From Lactiplantibacillus plantarum EGD-AQ4 (GTDB taxonomy: Bacteria; Bacillota; Bacilli; Lactobacillales; Lactobacillaceae): a DNA stretch of 64,000 bases. The position numbers were made by a program, and so were the translations under genes. The stretch covers positions 1 to 64,000 of the forward strand of contig NZ_AVAQ01000007.1 in assembly GCF_000463075.2 (NCBI RefSeq), given 5' to 3'. Of this stretch, positions 33,624 through 42,155 are shown piece by piece; the stretch's first letter is position 1, and every line of letters starts with the position of its first letter. The notes beneath the pieces are model-generated. The model was not told where the DNA came from. It was given only the letters and a program-made list of their open reading frames with translations, and did not search any database.

Positions 33624-34778
33624 ATGGCAACAATCAAGAAATATCAAGACAAGGACGGGAATACCCGTTATCAGTTTCAAGTTTATTTAGGTGTTGATCC
33701 TCAAACTGGTAAAAAGAAATCAACCCGGCGTCGGGGCTTTAAATCAAAAAGCGCTGCTCGTATTGCTTTATCCAGAATTGAAGTAGAGTTACAGCAAGAA
33801 CCGGTTTTACCAGTTGATAACAATATTCTTTTCGTTGACGTTTATCACGAATGGTACGACCAGTATATTAATACCGTTCGTGAAAGCACTTGGGCACGGA
33901 CTGCTGGCATGTTCGATAATCACATCTTGCCGTTGTTTGGTAACAAGCGGTTACGAACCATCACCGTCAACCAGTGCCAACGTGCTGTTAATCTATGGTT
34001 TAAAGAAGTCACGTACAATTACAAGCGTTGGTACAATTATCTGGTAGCAGTCTTTGAATACGGCTTAAAACACGGCTATATCACACATAATCCAGCTAGA
34101 ATGATTACAATGCCGGTCAAGCCTGATAGTTGGGGTGATAAGCCCGATAACTTCTGGGATCGCGATCAACTAAAGACGTTCTTCAAGTGCATTGACCAGC
34201 AAAAAGAGCCCGAAAAGTATTGTCTCTTCCGGGTACTAGCGTTTGCAGGCGTACGACGCGGCGAGTGTTTAGCCCTGACATGGCAAGATATTGACTTTGT
34301 CCATAAGACCTTGCGGGTTAATAAAACACTTACCCAAGGGAAACGCGGCAAGCAGATTATTCAAGCCCCTAAGACAAAAAAGGGCCGCCGCACTGTCAGC
34401 TTAGACAATACGACGGTAGAAATATTACAACGCTGGCATAAACAGCAACGTGAGTATTATTTGTTTTTAGGTTTTAATACGTTACAGCCGGATCAGTTAG
34501 TTTTTGCTAACACTAAGAACGGTTTTAAATCGCTTAATACTCCGGGTAAGTGGTTAAAGCGGATCATCACTGATTACCACCTAACCCCTAGTATTACCGT
34601 ACATGGCTTTCGACACAGTCACGCCTCCGCTCTGTTTGCCGCTGGTGCCACCATTAAAGAAGTACAAACCCGATTAGGCCATGAGGACGTTGCAACAACC
34701 TTAAATGTTTACACACACGTCACTAAGGGCCAAAATCAACAGGCGGCCAATAAGTTAGCCAATTATTTAGGCTTTTAA
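33624..34778 (+). CDS. int: Tyrosine recombinase (integrase)
   Basis: The 384-residue phage integrase has an AP2-like N-terminal arm-binding domain (KKYQDKDGNTRYQFQVYLGV), a SAM-like core-binding domain (about 65-170), and a catalytic domain with R in GVRRGE (about 209), HGFRHSHAS (H and R, about 326) and the nucleophile in NVYTHVTK (Tyr about 361). It is the last gene before attR and integrates the island at tRNA-Lys. Confidence 0.96.
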   Translation: MATIKKYQDKDGNTRYQFQVYLGVDPQTGKKKSTRRRGFKSKSAARIALSRIEVELQQEPVLPVDNNILFVDVYHEWYDQYINTVRESTWARTAGMFDNHILPLFGNKRLRTITVNQCQRAVNLWFKEVTYNYKRWYNYLVAVFEYGLKHGYITHNPARMITMPVKPDSWGDKPDNFWDRDQLKTFFKCIDQQKEPEKYCLFRVLAFAGVRRGECLALTWQDIDFVHKTLRVNKTLTQGKRGKQIIQAPKTKKGRRTVSLDNTTVEILQRWHKQQREYYLFLGFNTLQPDQLVFANTKNGFKSLNTPGKWLKRIITDYHLTPSITVHGFRHSHASALFAAGATIKEVQTRLGHEDVATTLNVYTHVTKGQNQQAANKLANYLGF

Positions 34779-34799
34779 ACTTGGCATATTCAGGCACTT

Positions 34800-34924
34800 T
34801 TTACCAAGTGGACCACGTTGGACCACCATATGGACCACGTCAGGGGGTCTTTAAAACGTTGATATATCAACGTTTGGACCACGGGACCACGTGGACCACG
34901 TTAAAATGAAAATTTCCAGTTCTA
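34800..34924. repeat. Iteron block, copy 2 (inverted relative to copy 1)
   Basis: On the reverse strand this segment matches 29803-29926 along its whole length, with few differences. Here the centre is a perfect 22-bp palindrome (34854-34875, core TGATATATCA) with three GGACCAC-type units on each side. It lies between int and attR. Confidence 0.85.
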
Positions 34925-34954
34925 ACAGGAAACTGGGTTATTTTAACACTTCAT

Positions 34955-34981
34955 AGTAAAAGTAAGCCAATTGGTAAGCCA
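34955..34981. repeat. Integrase arm-type direct repeats, right end
   Basis: This is the same 27-bp sequence as 21554-21580, with one mismatch and two GTAAGCCA units, 74 bp before the right att core. Confidence 0.6.
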
Positions 34982-34990
34982 AAGGTAAAA

Positions 34991-35006
34991 AGTCTCACGT
35001 GAAACA
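34991..35006. promoter_or_regulatory. parS-like site inside the island's right end
   Basis: AGTCTCACGTGAAACA differs from the parS-type 16-mer found twice in the chromosome at two positions. Confidence 0.4.
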
Positions 35007-35054
35007 CCGCATAAGCACTGGTTTAATAGCGTTTATGTTTCAGTTGGGTTCAAA

Positions 35055-35073
35055 CCCCTGACTGCCCATCATA
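35055..35073. other. attR core
   Basis: This is an exact copy of the 19-bp core at 21434-21452. Upstream it reads GGGTTCAAACCCCTG, a remnant of a T-arm-like sequence, with no complete tRNA. Confidence 0.9.
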
Positions 35074-35083
35074 TAACCACACT

Positions 35084-35130
35084 AATCAGTTTCCACGCCG
35101 TGATAATCCACCGTGAAAGCTGATTTTTTT
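35084..35130 (+). terminator. Terminator right of attR
   Basis: AATCAGTTTCCAC and GTGAAAGCTGATT pair and are followed by a T-run. It resembles the hairpin right of the tRNA and probably terminated the tRNA before integration. Confidence 0.65.
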
Positions 35131-35146
35131 ATACGCTCAAAAAGTG

Positions 35147-35188
35147 AAAGGACTGATCGCAGCCTTACAGCCGCGCCAGTCCTTTTTT
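35147..35188. terminator. Terminator of the 35220-35441 gene
   Basis: AAAGGACTG...CAGTCCTTTTTT is an inverted repeat with T-rich flanks on both strands. Confidence 0.65.
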
Positions 35189-35219
35189 GATATCAGCATC
35201 AATAATAACCATGCTGGGT

Positions 35220-35441
35220 TTACTTTTCAATGTGAAAATAGCCTTCAGGTGCCTCACTCGGCTTAGCCTGGTGCCAATGTTGGTTACTGCTTCCGTACTT
35301 GGTCGGTTGCGCATCGGGGTCCATCGCAACAAAGCGCCGCCCCACGGCATCCATAAAAATCACGACCCGCTGATACTCACGCGCGGGCGTGACCAACGTA
35401 CAATTCTCGTGCTTAATGCCATAAACATCTACAAAATCCAT
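35220..35441 (-). CDS. Hypothetical 73-residue protein
   Basis: The start is the ATG at 35441 (MDFVDVYGIKHENCTLVTPA; a GTG three codons upstream is possible). The protein has a compact alternating pattern with YQRVVIFMDAVGRRFVAMDP, then a polar tail rich in His, Gln and Pro. It is followed by a clear terminator. I recognise no family. Confidence 0.65.
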   Translation of the reverse strand: MDFVDVYGIKHENCTLVTPAREYQRVVIFMDAVGRRFVAMDPDAQPTKYGSSNQHWHQAKPSEAPEGYFHIEK

Positions 35442-35487
35442 CCTGACCACTTAGCTTTCTTGTTTGTCTGACGGACATCACCAACTG

Positions 35488-35519
35488 AAAAACCGAACCG
35501 TTAACATCAACGGTTCGGC
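35488..35519 (-). terminator. Terminator of the cold-shock gene
   Basis: GCCGAACCGTTGATGTTAACGGTTCGG region on the minus strand (arms at both ends complementary) is followed by TTTTT. Confidence 0.8.
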
Positions 35520-35529
35520 ACACTGCTAA

Positions 35530-35730
35530 CTATTGAGGTCGAACGTTCGTCGCTTGCGGACCACGATCACCTTGTTCTTCATCATAGGTTACTTTTTGAC
35601 CTTCGTCTAAGGTCTTGAAACCATCCGTTTGGATCGCTGAGAAATGAACGAAGACATCCGTACCGTCTTCACCCGTAATAAAACCAAATCCTTTATCCGC
35701 GTTGAACCATTTTACCGTACCATTTTTCAT
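35530..35730 (-). CDS. Cold-shock protein (CspA family)
   Basis: The start is the ATG at 35730, giving 66 residues, the normal Csp length. RNP1 is KGFGFIT and RNP2 is VFVHFSAI, both intact; the protein begins [14 protein letters not shown]. It binds single-stranded RNA/DNA and acts as an RNA chaperone. A long leader upstream is common for csp genes, and about 100 bp here precede the start without other genes. Confidence 0.96.
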   Translation of the reverse strand: MKNGTVKWFNADKGFGFITGEDGTDVFVHFSAIQTDGFKTLDEGQKVTYDEEQGDRGPQATNVRPQ

Positions 35731-35929
35731 TAATATAAGTCCTCTCAGAACTGACTGAAGTGGCGACAACGTTAACCCTTAGGACGCACCATCACTGGCG
35801 TGCCCCGCGCGCTAAGTGCTTCAAGTATATCATACCTCGTCCAATTAAGGGCAAATAACGCCATGCATAATGGATGACTTCTCCCCGCAGTTCAGGCATA
35901 CTAAATAGTAACGAAGGGGGAAGCTAATC

Positions 35930-36373
35930 ATGCAACATACCACTCGACAAGCAGCGCTCCAGATGATTCAGACAGCCCCCGTCTTCACATTAGCAACCGT
36001 TGATGCGGATGGCTATCCGACCATGGTAGCGCTGAGTCCTTTACCAATCAAACGGCGACTGGAAGAACTCTACTTCTATACCAGCCGCCAAACATCAACC
36101 ACGCAAAATATTCAGAACTGTCGGCAGGCCAGCCTGTTTTACTACCAACTCTCGGACTATTCGTCCATTATGTTACGCGGTAAATTGACCTTGGTCGGCA
36201 ACAATGCGTTCGACCAGGATTGGCGCACGGCGCTGACCGACTTTCAGCAGCAACTGGACTATAAGGACCCGGTCATTCTGCATTTTCAGACTAATTCGAT
36301 CAAGATTCGTCAGATGATGACGATCGACCACCTGGAACTCATTGATCCACCCACTGATGAGCGACCACATTAA
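35930..36373 (+). CDS. Pyridoxamine 5'-phosphate oxidase-fold (FMN-binding) protein
   Basis: The 147-residue split-barrel protein has FTLATVDADGYPTMVALSPL near residues 19-38, LYFYTSRQTSTTQNIQNCRQ, and ASLFYYQLSDYSSIMLRGKL. It fits the PNPOx-like general stress/flavin reductase group that binds FMN or F420. The ribosome-binding site AAGGGGG precedes ATG 35930. The precise activity is unknown. Confidence 0.82.
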   Translation: MQHTTRQAALQMIQTAPVFTLATVDADGYPTMVALSPLPIKRRLEELYFYTSRQTSTTQNIQNCRQASLFYYQLSDYSSIMLRGKLTLVGNNAFDQDWRTALTDFQQQLDYKDPVILHFQTNSIKIRQMMTIDHLELIDPPTDERPH

Positions 36374-36460
36374 GTATGACTCACGCGAGCTTGCACGGCA
36401 GCTTTGCGGGCGTCTAACCGCGTGTGCGCGCATCAAGATATTGCCATTATTATATTCCAG

Positions 36461-36497
36461 AAACCGTCATTAGACCGTCGTTTAATGGCGGTTTTTT
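36461..36497 (+). terminator. Terminator of the PNPOx-fold gene
   Basis: AAACCGTCATTA and TAATGGCGGTTT pair and are followed by TTT. The rest of 36374-36758 shows no feature I can name apart from AT-rich sequence before the GH65 gene. Confidence 0.75.
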
Positions 36498-36758
36498 ATG
36501 TAAAATCATCCCTGCATTAGCGCCGGTCCCCCACTTGACTGTGCCACCACACGCGACCCATTAAGGCCACGGCCTTACCCCTGATTCGTTCATTCACCTT
36601 CATAAGTAATGCCGCTTTCATCCCTGTAATGACGTGCTTTCAGCCGCAATATTTGCTTGGTCATTGAAAAGAGACTAGGCTATAAGTGTACCTAATATTT
36701 TCATAGTTATAATTAAATGAATGCAATTTTTAATGACCGAACTAAGGAGTGTGAACTA

Positions 36759-39479
36759 ATGAAACTTATTAGATTGCGAATTGAAAATGATGCGATGGAC
36801 ATCGCCTATCACCCGGTATCGGGACAAGAAGCGACCGTCCATTACCTAATTGCTTATAACCCTGACCAATCAATCGGTGAAAACCTGGAAAACATCAAGG
36901 TGCGGCTAGCAGGATTAAAATTTGACGCGGCAATTCTTGAGAACGGCCTATCGTACCCCTTCTCTGATACGATTGTCGGCGTGAACTACGACCGCATTGA
37001 TGTCGGCTTGGCGTTAACGAACTTGCTGAACATTCCAGTCGTTAGTCAGGCCGCCGTTGAGCAACTCGGACTGGCAGCGGCCGTTAAAGCCAAGAGCGCC
37101 TACTTAAAGTGGCATCTCGACTACTACGGCCAGTACCACGGCGTCCGCAATAACGGTCAAGAGGCCATACTGACGATCGGTAACGGCTACTTTGGGCTAC
37201 GTGGCGCTTTTTTGGAAAGCCACGCGGACAAGGATAATTATCCAGGAACCTACGTTGCCGGCGTCTTCGACCAAGAAACGACGACCATCAATGACCACCA
37301 AGTCACCAACGAAGACTTAGTCAACCTACCGAACGCACAATTTATCACGTTTGGCATCGACCACCAAACGCCATTTCGGCTCAATGAACACGACTTACAA
37401 GACGTTTATCGCAGCCTCGATTTAAAAACCGGGATTCTGACGACGACCAAGCTCATTCAACTAGCTTCTGGTCATCAGCTCAAGATTCGCTCACAAAAAG
37501 TCGCTAACATGCAGGACTGGCACCGCTACAGCATCCGCTATCAAGTGACACCGCTCAACTTCGCCGGGAGTTTACAGATTTATTCCGAAATCGATGGCAG
37601 CGTCGTTAACAGTAATGTCAGTCGTTACAACGTTTTTGACCAGCATCACTTACAAACGATGGGCATCGAGACTGCGGCCAACACCGTCTTTCTCTCGGGG
37701 CAAACTAAATCATCGCACATCAACTATACGATTGGTGCCCAACTGACGAGTCCCGACGTGCCCGCCATCAAGAATTTCCATAGCACACAGCAATCCCAAG
37801 GCGTTCAACAAACTGTCTCGCTAGCCGTCGAAGCTGGGAAGACTTATACGTTTGATAAAGACGTCGTGATCACGACGAGCAACGTCGCCGATGACGCTGA
37901 GTTGACCCAAGTCCAAGCCGAGCTCGACCAGTCCAGTTTTGACAAAACGGCAAGTGCCAGCAAGGACTATTGGGACGCAACTTGGCGGACGACCGATATC
38001 AAAGTTCGCGGCGATATTACTAGTCAACGCCTGCTACGGGTCAACATCTACCATAGTTTTGTCTCCGCTGCCGCCATTGAAAGTGGGCAACTAGACGCTT
38101 CAGTGGGGGCCCGTGGGTTACACGGCGAGGCTTACCGTGGCCACGTCTTCTGGGATGAAATGTTTATTTTGCCGTTCTACACCTTGCACCGGCCGGAATT
38201 AGCCAAACAACTTTTGTACTACCGCTACCGGCGATTACCAGCGGCTCGTAAAAATGCTCAGGCGGAAGGTTATCGCGGCGCTATGTTCCCATGGCAATCC
38301 GCTTCAAAGGGTGATGAACAATCGCAATTCACCCATCTGAATCCCATCACGAAGACCTGGGACCCAGACAACAGCCGCCTTCAACGCCACGTCTCGTTAG
38401 ACATTGCCTACAACGTCTGGTTCTACTACCACGTCACGCAAGACCGCGACTTTCTCAATCGCTACGGGATGGAATTGTTGCTCTCAATCGCCGCATTTTG
38501 GATCAGTAAAGCGACCTATAATGAAGAAACTGGACGTTACGATATTAGCGGCGTAATGGGCCCAGATGAGTTCCATGAAAATTACCCGAACAGTACGAAA
38601 CCAGGATTGAAGAATAACGCCTATACCAATATCATGGTTGCTTGGCTCTTTGATATCATTACGAAGTTCAAAGCGCAAATGCCACAGGCGGCCTTCCAAA
38701 AAGCGGCCGAAGCGGCCAGTTTCGATACGGCCACTAGTCAAAAGCTGACGGATATTAGTCATCATTTGACCCTAGAAATCAATCGTCGTGGGGTTATCGC
38801 CCAATTTGAAGGGTACTTCAATCTACCGAAGCTCGATTTTCAAGCCTATCATCAAAAATACGGCGATATTGCCCGGATGGACCGCATCTTGAAGGCGGAA
38901 GATAAGACGCCGGATGCCTACCAAGTCGCCAAACAAGCGGACGCCTTGATGGCCTTTTACAACTTTGACGTGCCAACCGTTCAGGGTCTGATTGAACAGA
39001 TGGGTTATCAACTCCCTAAAGAGTATTTGACCCACAACATTCAGTACTACCTAGCCCGCACGACCCATGGTTCGACCCTGTCACGCATTGTTTACGCGGT
39101 CTTGAACCAACTTGATGACAACGATGATGACGCTTGGAAGCTATTCTCAGAAGCCCTCGCCTCCGATTACTATGATATTCAAGGCGGGACCACAGCAGAA
39201 GGGATTCACTTAGGCGTGATGTGTGCCACTTTAAATCTGACCACCCGCAATTTTGGCGGCGTCAGTCCCCTCGGCGAACACCTGCAAGTCAATCCGCAGT
39301 TGCCAGACCACTGGCAGACGCTGAAATTCAAGCATCTGTTCCGAGGCATCCACTACGTCTTCGTCATCGACCATCAGCGCGTTACCGTCACGGCCGATCA
39401 ACCAAGCACGATCATCATCGGCAAGCAGCAGTACCAATTACAAGCTAAGAAACCACTGTCAGTCACTTATGCCAGTTAA
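36759..39479 (+). CDS. GH65 disaccharide phosphorylase (maltose phosphorylase type)
   Basis: The start is the ATG at 36759 behind AAGGAG, giving 906 residues, longer than the usual 750-780 for GH65. Residues 1-120 form an extra N-terminal domain before the normal GH65 N-terminal start (LKWHLDYYGQYHGVRNNGQ). The catalytic acid is in MGPDEFHENY (Glu near 604), with ARTTHGSTLSRIVYAVLN downstream. It would split maltose, trehalose or kojibiose with phosphate to glucose and beta-glucose 1-phosphate; the pgmB next door supports this. Sugar specificity cannot be read. Confidence 0.9.
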   Translation: MKLIRLRIENDAMDIAYHPVSGQEATVHYLIAYNPDQSIGENLENIKVRLAGLKFDAAILENGLSYPFSDTIVGVNYDRIDVGLALTNLLNIPVVSQAAVEQLGLAAAVKAKSAYLKWHLDYYGQYHGVRNNGQEAILTIGNGYFGLRGAFLESHADKDNYPGTYVAGVFDQETTTINDHQVTNEDLVNLPNAQFITFGIDHQTPFRLNEHDLQDVYRSLDLKTGILTTTKLIQLASGHQLKIRSQKVANMQDWHRYSIRYQVTPLNFAGSLQIYSEIDGSVVNSNVSRYNVFDQHHLQTMGIETAANTVFLSGQTKSSHINYTIGAQLTSPDVPAIKNFHSTQQSQGVQQTVSLAVEAGKTYTFDKDVVITTSNVADDAELTQVQAELDQSSFDKTASASKDYWDATWRTTDIKVRGDITSQRLLRVNIYHSFVSAAAIESGQLDASVGARGLHGEAYRGHVFWDEMFILPFYTLHRPELAKQLLYYRYRRLPAARKNAQAEGYRGAMFPWQSASKGDEQSQFTHLNPITKTWDPDNSRLQRHVSLDIAYNVWFYYHVTQDRDFLNRYGMELLLSIAAFWISKATYNEETGRYDISGVMGPDEFHENYPNSTKPGLKNNAYTNIMVAWLFDIITKFKAQMPQAAFQKAAEAASFDTATSQKLTDISHHLTLEINRRGVIAQFEGYFNLPKLDFQAYHQKYGDIARMDRILKAEDKTPDAYQVAKQADALMAFYNFDVPTVQGLIEQMGYQLPKEYLTHNIQYYLARTTHGSTLSRIVYAVLNQLDDNDDDAWKLFSEALASDYYDIQGGTTAEGIHLGVMCATLNLTTRNFGGVSPLGEHLQVNPQLPDHWQTLKFKHLFRGIHYVFVIDHQRVTVTADQPSTIIIGKQQYQLQAKKPLSVTYAS

Positions 39480-39495
39480 ATTAGGAGGAAAAACG

Positions 39496-40173
39496 ATGGT
39501 TGAATTTGCAGCAATCAAAGGATTTGTCTTCGATCTCGATGGCGTTATTACGGATACCTCGGTCTTTCATAGTCAGGCTTGGCATCAAATTGCGGACAAG
39601 GTCGGTGTGAGCTGGGATGACCAGTTAGCCGACGCGCTCAAAGGCATCAGCCGGATGGATTCGCTGAACTTAATTTTAGCCCGTGGGCATCGTGAAAATG
39701 ACTTCACCCCCGACCAAAAAGCCGCGTTAGCAACCGAAAAGAACACCAATTATCTCGCACTGGTCAATCAAATGACGCCCGCTAACATTTTGCCAGGCAT
39801 CACTGATTTCTTAGCAGAATTGCAGGCCCATGGTTATGCCATGTCGCTGGCTTCCGCCTCTAAGAATGCGCCACTAGTGTTGAGCAAATTAGGCCTAGAG
39901 CAGTACTTCACCAAGGCCGTTGACCCAGCGACGCTAACGCATGGCAAACCAGACCCAGAAATCTTCCGGCGCGGCGCTGAAATTTTGAATCTGAGTCCCG
40001 CTGAATGCATCGGAGTCGAAGATGCAGCTGCGGGCGTCCAATCGATCAATGGCGCCGGTGAAACATCAATTGGCATCGGCGATCCCACCGTGTTAGCCGC
40101 CGCTGACATCAACTTCACCGACACCACCCAATTGACCTTAGCCAACATTCAGTCACAACTGGTTACGGCCTGA
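39496..40173 (+). CDS. pgmB: Beta-phosphoglucomutase
   Basis: The start is the ATG at 39496, behind AGGAGG, giving 225 residues. HAD motif I is FVFDLDGVITDTS, the cap domain holds LKGISRMDSL (the specificity loop), motif II is SLASASKN, and the late acidic motif is ECIGVEDAAAGVQ. It turns beta-glucose 1-phosphate into glucose 6-phosphate. It is 17 nt behind the phosphorylase gene, its functional partner. Confidence 0.95.
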   Translation: MVEFAAIKGFVFDLDGVITDTSVFHSQAWHQIADKVGVSWDDQLADALKGISRMDSLNLILARGHRENDFTPDQKAALATEKNTNYLALVNQMTPANILPGITDFLAELQAHGYAMSLASASKNAPLVLSKLGLEQYFTKAVDPATLTHGKPDPEIFRRGAEILNLSPAECIGVEDAAAGVQSINGAGETSIGIGDPTVLAAADINFTDTTQLTLANIQSQLVTA

Positions 40174-40211
40174 TTACGGCCTGAATGCCAATTTAATTAG
40201 TCTCTGTTGTC

Positions 40212-40249
40212 AACGTTCGCATCAAAGTAGTTTGATGCGGGCGTTTTTT
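40212..40249 (+). terminator. Terminator of the GH65-pgmB operon
   Basis: CGCATCAAA and TTTGATGCG arms are followed by TTTTTT. Confidence 0.8.
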
Positions 40250-40298
40250 GTTGGGCACATTATCTTGGCGGATTTTGATAACCATGACCAGGATTCCT

Positions 40299-41296
40299 GT
40301 TCGTCTGCCGATGCGCGCCTTATTCCGACTTCCAGGGCCGGTTGACAACGCTGGAACGCAGCCGACATCGATTTGAACTCACGCAGAAACCCACTGCGCA
40401 ATTTCAAATACGAGTCTTATTCTAAGCCGGAAGAACCCCACTTCCAACTAAGAATAACTTGGCTACTGAGCATTGTCAGCCGGCCCCTCCAGTCGGGAAA
40501 CTGCTCGAATGGCAGATGAACGACCACCTATCTGGGTGCAATTGACCACTGAATATTAGAAGACTAGTCCTTCATACAAACTTTTAGGCGATGTTGATGC
40601 TACTTTATGACATTTAATTACTGAGAGATTATTGAATTTAGTCGATAAAATTACCTTCGTTTATAATTGGAGACCTTGCTTACCTCAGGCAGGCGTTTAG
40701 AGAAAGTTCCGTGAAGTCGCTGATTCGAAATTGAATCAGTATCGAGTATGCTTTATGGCATTCGAGTACTGAAAAGATGATCTGAATATTATTGACTAAT
40801 TTCAATATCAATAGTTTCAGTGACAAATAGTCTTGAACCTAGTCGATAAAATTGACTTTGTTTAGAATTCGAAACTTTGCTTATCTCAGGCAGGCGACTA
40901 GACAAAGTTCCGTGAAGTTGCTGACTTGAAAAGTTAAATCATGGTGAAGGAAGTTTAGCGATTGTTAGAAACCAATCTGACAGTTGAATATCAAGATTCC
41001 CGTGTATCAAGGAATCAACGACCATTCAATAAAAAGCTGAGTTCGCACATGTCTGCCTTTCGAATACCATCCCGGCTGGAAGGCATTCTGGGCAAGGCCA
41101 AGTGGTGAAATTTCACTTAGCAAGCGTCCTTTGCTTGGTTAGTGAAAGACCAGTATTTAAGACGTGGGCTGTCGGCTTAAATCTGTGTCCACCACGTTCC
41201 GGCCATTGCCCAGAATGCCTGGAAGCCGGCCTAGGACGCACAAACAAAATAGGTTTACGCCTAACTCGCCCTATTTCCAGCGGGTCATAGCTGGCA
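40299..41296. repeat. Long structured noncoding repeat, copy A
   Basis: This is a roughly 1.0-kb noncoding block with two conserved ends, 40299-40559 and 41014-41296, each forming a large imperfect hairpin, and a variable middle. Both ends recur at 54885-55140 and 55439-55716. In the left hairpin GGGCCGG...CCGGCCC pairs over about 170 nt. In the right, GGCATTCTGGGCAA pairs with TTGCCCAGAATGCC. No credible ORF is present on either strand. Confidence 0.8.
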
Positions 41297-41322
41297 GTCT
41301 TGACTTTAATCCCTAAAATCAA

Positions 41323-41357
41323 AAATAACGACAAAGCGCCTAAACGCCTTGTCGCTA
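41323..41357 (-). terminator. Terminator of the HAD phosphatase gene
   Basis: On the minus strand AGCGACAAGGCG pairs with CGCTTTGTCGTT and is followed by ATTTTT. Confidence 0.75.
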
Positions 41358-41387
41358 TTGAATTTAAACTAGTTTTGTCTCAAGACT

Positions 41388-42155
41388 TCAAATCAAGTCA
41401 AAGTGCTTCAACCCCTGCGCAATCCCATCGTGCATGTTGTCGGCGGTAACATAGGCGGCGAGCCGTTTGACACGTGGATGGCCGTTGCCCATTGCGATTG
41501 GGGTCTGGACCATGCGGAACATCTCAATGTCGTTTAATTGGTCGCCGAATGCGTAGGTTGGGACGGTCGTCAGGTGCGCTTTGGTCAAAATATCGCGGAT
41601 GCCGACTGCTTTGGAAACGCCCCACTGCATCGTGTCTAAGGCCCGCGGATTATTGCGGACGAAATGGAGCCGACCACGGTAGCGCCGTGCATACTGCGCG
41701 GCATTCAGCGGGTCAAAAGTCAGCAAGAAATTAATGTGTTGGTGTTGGTAGAACTGCGGGTCGACCGTTGCCGTTTGATGGAGTGTTTGATAATTATCAA
41801 CGGTGAGGGCATCCCGATGGCTCAACGCAAAACCGGCGTTATTATAGTAAGCCAACGCATGCTGCTGGCGATTGGCGAAGTGGGTCACATCCGCTAAGAG
41901 ATCCTTATTGAGTTCGTGTGCGCTCAAAAAGTGGCCCTGATAAGCCACGTAACTACCATTGGCGCTCACGATCGAATCAATCCCGGTCTGTTGCATGATG
42001 TCGCGCACTTCAAAGACGTTGCGACCCGTCGCAATGACTGGCAAGATGTGATTGGCTTTTAATTGTTGAATGGCCTGAACACTGCTTGGCGCCACCGTCT
42101 TGTCGTCGCGCATTAGGGTCCCATCCAAATCAAAAAATACAACTGCTTGATACAC
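41388..42155 (-). CDS. Cof-type HAD-family phosphatase
   Basis: The 255-residue HAD enzyme has motif I VFFDLDGTLMRDD, motif II VIATGR, a type-II cap (about 80-185) and motif IV AFGDQLNDIEMF followed by GNGHPRVK. Cof-family members act on sugar phosphates, FMN or HMP-PP; the substrate cannot be read. The Asp pair and the GDxxND loop are intact. It is a single-gene unit between the structured repeat and the glycogen operon. Confidence 0.93.
   Translation of the reverse strand: MYQAVVFFDLDGTLMRDDKTVAPSSVQAIQQLKANHILPVIATGRNVFEVRDIMQQTGIDSIVSANGSYVAYQGHFLSAHELNKDLLADVTHFANRQQHALAYYNNAGFALSHRDALTVDNYQTLHQTATVDPQFYQHQHINFLLTFDPLNAAQYARRYRGRLHFVRNNPRALDTMQWGVSKAVGIRDILTKAHLTTVPTYAFGDQLNDIEMFRMVQTPIAMGNGHPRVKRLAAYVTADNMHDGIAQGLKHFDLI

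Larger units (their letters stand above)
21434..35073. mobile_element. Integrated satellite: putative capsid-forming phage-inducible chromosomal island
   Basis: A 13.6-kb element is bounded by a 19-bp att core, the left copy lying in the tRNA-Lys 3' end and the right copy at 35055-35073. It encodes integrase, XRE repressor, excisionase/AlpA-like protein, Prim-Pol, VapE, HNH, TerS, TerL, portal, protease-capsid fusion, connector, head closure and an ArpU-type regulator. I find no tail tape measure, major tail, baseplate, fibre, holin or endolysin gene. Heads and packaging without tails or lysis is the defining content of cfPICIs. The opposed XRE and excisionase genes give the usual divergent switch, with int and repressor on plus and everything else on minus. 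Confidence 0.85.

Noticed and set aside
35041-35070. Second tRNA-Lys at the right end of the island
   Set aside because: Only the last part of a T-arm and acceptor-like sequence is present; no D-arm or anticodon stem precedes it.
21434-35073. Annotating the element as a complete prophage
   Set aside because: No tail, baseplate, holin or endolysin genes are present, and the coding density leaves no room for them.
40222-41334. Short ORFs inside structured repeat A
   Set aside because: They lack ribosome-binding sites, differ from those in repeat B, and follow the inverted-repeat arms.
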